From Ctena decussata (taxonomy: Eukaryota; Mollusca; Bivalvia; Lucinida; Lucinidae), in the NCBI GenBank assembly GCA_963989385.1, contig OZ022502.1:9129001-9193000 (forward strand): a stretch of DNA of 64,000 nucleotides. Direction: 5' to 3'. The notes beneath the pieces are model-generated. The model was not told the DNA's origin. It saw nothing but the letters and a program-made list of their open reading frames with translations, and ran no database searches. Below, piece after piece: positions 60,198 through 64,000 of this stretch; the stretch's first letter is position 1, and the number at the start of each line of letters is the position of its first letter. A program made the position numbers and the translations under genes.

Positions 60198-60830
60198 ATG
60201 GAAAGTAAACCTGTGGATCCAAGACTTAATAAATACAGTGATGCCAACAGTATTTATTATCACTGCACAGCTTTGAAGAAACTTTTGAAAGAGAATGACA
60301 GAAAATTAATTCAGCCATTGGAAATTTCACTAAAAGAACAAGGCCTGTTGAAACCACCCTATGGTTATTGCTACAATTGTGGGTCGGTGGATCATTGGAC
60401 TGCCTCGTGTACCGAGGAGAAGAAGAAAACTACTACAAATAAACCACCCAATGGGAATTGTTACAACTGTGGTTCACCTGATCATTGGACTGCCTCATGT
60501 ACCGAGGAGAAGAAGAAAACTACAAAGAAGCCACCCTATGGGACTTGTTACAACTGTGGCTCGCCTGATCACTGGCTACCCTCATGTCCTCATACCGACT
60601 TACAAGATGAAAGCTCGGGATCACCACAACCGGCCGAGAAGTCAGAAACTACGAGGAAAAGACGCCATACTGATGATGACTCTGATGTACCCAGTAAAAA
60701 GAAGTCAAGAACCGCTTCACCAGAACCGACAAAACCTACTGCTAGACAACATAAGAAGAAGAAATACTGCGTTGTGTGCAAAGAAGACACTCATATGATG
60801 AAAAACTGTCCTGAAATAGTGAAAAACTAG
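60198..60830 (+). CDS. Four-zinc-knuckle (CCHC) protein
   Basis: 210 aa. Four canonical C-x2-C-x4-H-x4-C knuckles at 58-71, 88-101, 117-130 and 191-204. The first three are near-identical (CYNCGSPDHWTASC) and separated by TEEKKKTT linkers; the DNA shows recent tandem copying with a unit of about 90 bp. A Ser/Lys-rich linker with RKRRH and KKKSR clusters precedes the fourth knuckle and may be nuclear-targeting. Such knuckles bind single-stranded nucleic acid, as in retroviral nucleocapsid or CNBP. The role in the element is unknown. Confidence 0.85.
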   Translation: MESKPVDPRLNKYSDANSIYYHCTALKKLLKENDRKLIQPLEISLKEQGLLKPPYGYCYNCGSVDHWTASCTEEKKKTTTNKPPNGNCYNCGSPDHWTASCTEEKKKTTKKPPYGTCYNCGSPDHWLPSCPHTDLQDESSGSPQPAEKSETTRKRRHTDDDSDVPSKKKSRTASPEPTKPTARQHKKKKYCVVCKEDTHMMKNCPEIVKN

Positions 60831-60951
60831 TGACTAGATAAGAGACCTAGTGGATAGACAATATCTAAACGATATTGTGTGTCTACTGGACAGTGACTAC
60901 TAATGTGTTCATAATGGATTAGTTTTCATAGTTACATGTAAGTTTGTATTC

Positions 60952-60957
60952 AATAAA
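60952..60957 (+). terminator. Polyadenylation signal of the plus-strand block
   Basis: AATAAA about 120 nt after the zinc-knuckle stop. This block thus appears to use ordinary polyadenylation, unlike the three genes to its right. Confidence 0.65.
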
Positions 60958-61021
60958 ATTGTTTTTAAAGTATTGGTCTTTGTTATTTCATAAGGTTACT
61001 CTTTAAACGAAAGAGTTGGGT

Positions 61022-61037
61022 AGCCCTGAAAAGGGCT
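61022..61037 (-). terminator. Histone-type 3' stem-loop of the 64-aa gene
   Basis: On the minus strand AGCCCTTTTCAGGGCT forms a 6-bp stem with a TTTC loop, preceded by CCCAAAC and followed by ACCCA. These flanks are as in metazoan replication-dependent histone mRNAs. It lies 24 nt after the TAA. A possible downstream element is TTTAAAGAG. Confidence 0.8.
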
Positions 61038-61060
61038 GTTTGGGTGTTCTAAGTCTTCAC

Positions 61061-61255
61061 TTACTGTGAAGACTTAGACACAGGTTTTACAATCCCCACA
61101 ACAGGATTCGTCTTGGATAAGTTAATCCCTCTCCTCCTCATAAATACTTCAAACCCCATCTTATTTTGCTGCCTTTCAACTTCTTTCCAATCTTTCTTCT
61201 TAAAAGCTTTACACAGTCGGCTGAGATTAAAAGGGATATACTTTGACAAACCCAT
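61061..61255 (-). CDS. Small basic protein with histone-like transcription unit
   Basis: 64 aa, about one quarter Lys/Arg, with a helical centre (LCKAFKKKDWKEVERQQNKM). No family recognised; not a histone by sequence. What supports it as a gene is the transcription unit: TATATATA and a perfect TCATTC initiator 30 bp apart, predicted leader about 10 nt, ATG at 61255, TAA at 61061 and a histone stem-loop 24 nt later. The predicted mRNA is only about 250 nt. Separate promoter elements (CCAAT, octamer-like) lie upstream. Confidence 0.6.
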   Translation of the reverse strand: MGLSKYIPFNLSRLCKAFKKKDWKEVERQQNKMGFEVFMRRRGINLSKTNPVVGIVKPVSKSSQ

Positions 61256-61360
61256 ATTTGAGAATGAAGTTGTTAAAGGCAGTTAAATATATATATTGAC
61301 TCATGGCGGACGTGAAAGAGAGCATAGTCTCTTGACCAATCAAAACTATGCAAAGTAGTT
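61256..61360 (-). promoter_or_regulatory. Histone-like promoter of the 64-aa gene
   Basis: On the minus strand, from far to near: octamer-like CTTTGCAT (61348-61355), ATTGG inverted CCAAT (61336-61340), TATATATA from 61295 and TCATTC at 61262-61267 with predicted +1 at 61265. Octamer plus CCAAT plus TATA is the arrangement of many histone H2B promoters. Confidence 0.5.
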
Positions 61361-61412
61361 ATGGGGTTTTATGCAACAATCAACAAAGTATTTCTTTCTG
61401 ATAAGTTGTGGT

Positions 61413-61428
61413 GGCCCTGAAAAGGGCC
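61413..61428 (-). terminator. Histone-type 3' stem-loop of the 109-aa gene
   Basis: On the minus strand GGCCCTTTTCAGGGCC, a perfect match to the GGYYY-TTTTCA-RRRCC consensus, is followed by ACCAC. Fifteen bases after the stem a purine-rich ATCAGAAAGAAATA resembles the U7 snRNA-binding downstream element. It lies 25 nt after the stop at 61453. Confidence 0.88.
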
Positions 61429-61452
61429 GTTTTGAGGTTTTAATAAACCTTT

Positions 61453-61782
61453 CTATGAGCAGGGACACCGCGAGGGCCTGCCACCACAAGCTGGACAGCG
61501 TACTGACCACCTCGTGTACGTCACCGTCCTCCCTGTTGGCAAGTAGAATGGTGGCTGGTCCGCCTCCCTCTCCCAATCTTCACCGGATGGCCGTTCTTCA
61601 GGCTCTTGCTTCACTTCTTCGGGCTCTTGCTTCACCACAGCCATCTGTCTGTCGACCGTCACCATCCTTCTTACGATGCCTATCAGCTCTACGAGCCTCT
61701 CTGCACTCTCCATCACAGACCTAGTCTGTGCCTCCAAAGCATCGAGATATTCGTCGCTCAACATCTTCTCTGTGTATAGCAT
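61453..61782 (-). CDS. Coiled-coil/Cys protein with histone-type mRNA end
   Basis: 109 aa. The N-terminal half is a predicted amphipathic coil (ALEAQTRSVMESAERLVELI). The centre repeats VKQEPEE twice, each a match to the SUMO acceptor pattern psi-K-x-E. The C-terminus has a Cys cluster CPACGGRPSRCPC that could bind metal. No family recognised. It is transcribed away from the 135-aa gene from a shared 136-bp region. GC content is visibly higher than in neighbouring genes. Confidence 0.6.
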   Translation of the reverse strand: MLYTEKMLSDEYLDALEAQTRSVMESAERLVELIGIVRRMVTVDRQMAVVKQEPEEVKQEPEERPSGEDWEREADQPPFYLPTGRTVTYTRWSVRCPACGGRPSRCPCS

Positions 61783-61918
61783 AAAGACAATGTGACGAAG
61801 TGGGTCAGTGTTCCAGTATTTATTCTCTCAGCACCGACCTGAAAGAAAGCACTTTTCGAAGTAGGTCAATCCGGTCTTGGGAGTATAAAACGGCACTGAC
61901 CTACTTACAACTTCAGTC
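61783..61918. promoter_or_regulatory. Bidirectional promoter with inverted AGGTCA-type sites
   Basis: It separates two divergent start codons. AAGTGGGTCAGTG (61798-61810) and CACTGACCTACTT (61894-61906) are inverted copies with one mismatch. Two more half-sites lie at 61835-61840 (CGACCT) and 61863-61868 (AGGTCA). The rightward TATAAAA is at 61884-61890 and the TCAGTC initiator at 61913-61918 abuts the ATG. The leftward TATA is weak (TAAATA near 61817-61822). AGGTCA is the nuclear-receptor half-site; binding is not shown. Confidence 0.65.
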
Positions 61919-62326
61919 ATGGAGCCACTACTGACCTTAGACGATCTTATGAAAGAACCAGACTTTCTATCGACGGCAATTAATACAATTGCTACTGATG
62001 GATCGTTAACTCAACAACAACAACCGAACGTGCAGACCTATTACTACCACCCACAGCAATCACAACTGCAACAAACACAGCCACAGGTGTCACAGCCAAA
62101 GACGGGAGCTGTAGAAGTCTTGCTCAAAGAACTCAATGATCTCAAGAAAAGAGTACAGCAGTTAGAGGACCAAAAGCAACAACGTCCCATGGACTTAAAT
62201 CCGATCAGAATACCATTAACTATAGAAGTAATGACACCAGAATCGTCTGTGACAGTACCAACTCAAAATGGACTTGGGTCGCATAGCAAGAACATAGATA
62301 ATTCAAAAAGAAAGAAGAAACAATAG
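61919..62326 (+). CDS. Gln-rich coiled-coil protein with histone-type mRNA end
   Basis: 135 aa. An acidic opening (LLTLDDLMKEPDFL), a Gln-rich stretch (about 34-58), a leucine-heptad coil (VEVLLKELNDLKKRVQQLE, about 66-88) and a basic end (KRKKKQ) resembling a nuclear localisation signal. This composition suggests a transcription-associated or nuclear regulatory protein; no family recognised. The predicted leader is only about 4 nt unless Met11 is used. A histone stem-loop follows 29 nt after the stop. Confidence 0.65.
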   Translation: MEPLLTLDDLMKEPDFLSTAINTIATDGSLTQQQQPNVQTYYYHPQQSQLQQTQPQVSQPKTGAVEVLLKELNDLKKRVQQLEDQKQQRPMDLNPIRIPLTIEVMTPESSVTVPTQNGLGSHSKNIDNSKRKKKQ

Positions 62327-62355
62327 ATTCTTCTTAGCTATAACCACAAAAAAAC

Positions 62356-62371
62356 AGTCCTTTTCAGGACT
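62356..62371 (+). terminator. Histone-type 3' stem-loop of the 135-aa gene
   Basis: AGTCCTTTTCAGGACT (6-bp stem, TTTC loop) followed by ACCA and, 12 bases later, ATCAGAAAGAATA, almost the same downstream element as after the 61413 stem-loop. Confidence 0.87.
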
Positions 62372-62421
62372 ACCAATTACATCAGAAAGAATACCCTACT
62401 GATTGCCCTAATACTAAGGAA

Positions 62422-62854
62422 GCTATAGAGTTATGCCTCTGGTATAGTGAGGTCTTGAGATACAGGGCCAAGAGACTCATAGCAGACGCATATTACTGTA
62501 TAGCCTCTTAAGACATCTCCTATGCCATTTAACATAGACTTTTACCCTGAAAAAAGACTAAGTTATTTCAAACTAGCCTTTTCAAGTTTACTAAAGCGGT
62601 GTCATCTATGGGGACTCCCGGCCCGAGACTGCCCCAGGCTGTGGACTTTTAGCATATTACTGTATAGCCTCTTAAGACATCTCCTATGCCATTTAACATA
62701 GACTTTTACCCTGAAAAAAGACTAAGTTATTTCAAACTAGCCTTTTCAAGTTTACTAAAGCGGTGTCATCTATGGGGACTCCCGGCCCGAGACTGCCCCA
62801 GGCTGTGGACTTAGTCTCCGGCCGGGAGTCCCCAGAGTGTCACCCTTTACTACT
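62422..62854. repeat. Polinton terminal inverted repeat, right (433 bp)
   Basis: Complement of the left terminal repeat, lengthened by one extra 164-bp internal tandem copy (269 + 164 = 433). Confidence 0.95.
62489..62816 (+). repeat. 164-bp tandem duplication inside the right TIR
   Basis: CATATTACTGTATAGCCTC begins at 62489 and again at 62653. The two units are essentially identical until each leaves the repeat at GTGGACTT. The left TIR has only one. Confidence 0.92.
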
Positions 62855-62860
62855 CGCATC
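62855..62860 (+). repeat. Target-site duplication, right (CGCATC)
   Basis: Exact copy of 44086-44091 immediately outside the right end. Confidence 0.9.
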
Positions 62861-64000
62861 AGTGCCAAATTTAAAGGAATAGCCTATGTCGCGTGATTCA
62901 GTGCAAAGTCTTTTTTTTTCGGTGTCCCATTTTAAATTCTCATGCCGCAGCTGTATGATTTGAAAGATGGTATGTGTTTTAGAGCCATTCAACAGCATTT
63001 TAGTCATTTTGAGCCTTTGGATAATGTAAATGAGTCCTCGCGACCTGACCACGGTTAAAGATCTCTGGGTTATCACTTTTCAGTCCCCAGCCCAACTGAC
63101 GGACTTTTTGAAATTGTGAAAATATTCGTCATTCTCTTACAGTCGAATGTTGGCAATCGAGAAAACAGAAATACAATGTATTGATTACGTGTCGTTAATG
63201 TACGATATAGCATGTCCTCTCACGGTGATTTTCAAGTTCCATTATTTGTTTAACTGCAGGTTTTTAAAAAATCCATTTCGTATTATCTGATCTCTATTAT
63301 CTGGTCATTTATAAAGATTTTAAGCGGGGAAGAGTGTCAACGAAATCGCGAGTTATTATCTCAGAGAAACGATATCTGGATTAAAACTTTAAGGCAACCG
63401 AGGACACTGTTGAAGATAAGATTAAGAGATTAAAAGGGCCACCGTGTGAGGCATCTTTCTTAATAACACACATTTGCACTTGCCCATGCATATGCAGTCT
63501 GGTCAAGGAATGAACACTCGGATTTTAAAATATGAGCCGTCCGATTGTGAGTTTTGTTTTGTTTTGTTTGTGCTGCTGTAAGCACGCGCAGTTTGCAAAT
63601 CTGGTATAACACCTCGTGTGCCGAACATGATTTAAGAAGGGGTAACAGGGACACTTTAGGGCTTATTTTCCTTATGTTTCCATTAAAACATATTTTGCGA
63701 CTCAATTAGAACCGTCTCACTGAGACGGTTCTAATTAGGGGTCACAACATATGTTGTTGTTTTTTTCGTTGAGAAATAAAGAAAATTATCTCTGAATTAT
63801 CCTAAAAACTCCACCTTATCTGGAGCTCTGCATGAAGCTTTATTTTGTAACATATCTTCTTGTTTATTCAAGAATAAGTTATATATAGGGGCATAGAATT
63901 AAAATTGCTGAAAATACGCAGGATGGACAGCATTAAGAAAGGCAGGTACGTTTTTGTTCAGTTTCTATAGGAATAAACACCCCGACGTTAAAATATTTTC
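62861..64000. other. Right host flank, no supported gene
   Basis: AT-rich host DNA continuing from the left flank at 44085. A family C hairpin lies at 63700-63760; nothing else is identified. Confidence 0.5.
63695..63840. mobile_element. Hairpin MITE, family C, second copy
   Basis: Palindrome AATTAGAACCGTCTCACTGA and complement, followed by GGGGTCACAACATATGTTG and AATAAAGAAAATTAT, as in the copy at 19927-20065. Confidence 0.65.

Larger units (their letters stand above)
44092..62854. mobile_element. Complete Polinton/Maverick (adintovirus-like) element
   Basis: An 18,763-bp element bounded by inverted repeats beginning AGTAGTAAAGGGTGACAC and a perfect 6-bp target duplication. It carries the hallmark set: protein-primed family B DNA polymerase, DDE integrase, FtsK/HerA-type packaging ATPase, adenain-type protease, double-jelly-roll major capsid and penton. 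Twelve genes are on the minus strand from the left end to 57031, four on the plus strand from 58690, and three small genes at the right end. Apart from a frame break at the polymerase C-terminus all major frames are open, so the insertion is probably young. No family A MITE lies inside it. Confidence 0.97.

Noticed and set aside
60361..60798. 145-codon alternative frame inside the zinc-knuckle gene
   Set aside because: Shifted reading of the tandem repeats; the CCHC pattern in the main frame is decisive.
61370..61724. Plus-strand frame of 117 codons over the 109-aa gene
   Set aside because: It is antisense to the gene with promoter and histone-type end, and has no signals of its own.
63923..63945. 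Short first exon (ATG followed by donor GTACGT) at the window end
   Set aside because: Eight codons with no downstream sequence to test; too little evidence.

Overview
The window looks like animal nuclear DNA, most probably from a bivalve mollusc. It is AT-rich and intron-bearing, and full of short mobile repeats. One roughly 236-bp inverted-repeat element (ends GAGCCGCGAC...GTCGCGGCTC) occurs about 17 times. Mollusc-type motifs such as AGCTCACCTGAGC and fragments of LINE and other retroelements support this. The species cannot be named from the sequence alone.

Region 1 (1-10394) is repeat-dominated. It holds foldback elements, a 2.6-kb element built from about fourteen 156-bp tandem units, a 1.8-kb long inverted repeat with tRNA-like arms, and one MITE nested inside another.

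Region 2 (10395-34151, + strand) is a host gene that I could assemble as ten exons whose reading phases all agree (2829 nt, 942 aa). It has an N-terminal death-fold (DED-like) domain, an NB-ARC/STAND ATPase, a winged-helix region, TPR repeats and a Ser/Asp-rich tail. This is an Apaf-1/NLR-like signalling protein. Its introns carry most of the MITEs.

Region 3 (34152-44085) contains a possible minus-strand terminal exon, a decayed non-LTR retrotransposon, several hairpin MITEs, one candidate exon at 43004-43093 and another LINE fragment.

Region 4 (44092-62854) is a structurally complete Polinton/Maverick (adintovirus-like) element of 18,763 bp. It is bounded by terminal inverted repeats starting AGTAGTAAAG and a perfect 6-bp target duplication (CGCATC). 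A tightly packed minus-strand block encodes protein-primed DNA polymerase B (with a frame break near its C-terminus), the packaging ATPase, basic virion proteins, a DDE integrase with chromodomain, a small membrane protein, penton, double-jelly-roll major capsid, an unknown Cys/His protein and an adenain-type protease. A plus-strand block encodes accessory proteins: a possible Bcl-2-like protein, two paralogous small proteins and a four-zinc-knuckle protein.

The most unusual part is the right end (61.0-62.4 kb). Three short genes (64, 109 and 135 aa) each end 24-29 nt after the stop codon in a canonical 16-nt replication-dependent-histone stem-loop. Two of the three are followed by a U7-type purine element. 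Their compact TATA/Inr promoters predict leaders of about 4-10 nt. The element therefore appears to have adopted the histone mRNA 3'-end pathway for a subset of genes, which would couple them to host S phase. This is inference from sequence; I know of no description of it.

Region 5 (62861-64000) is host flank with one hairpin MITE and no supported gene.
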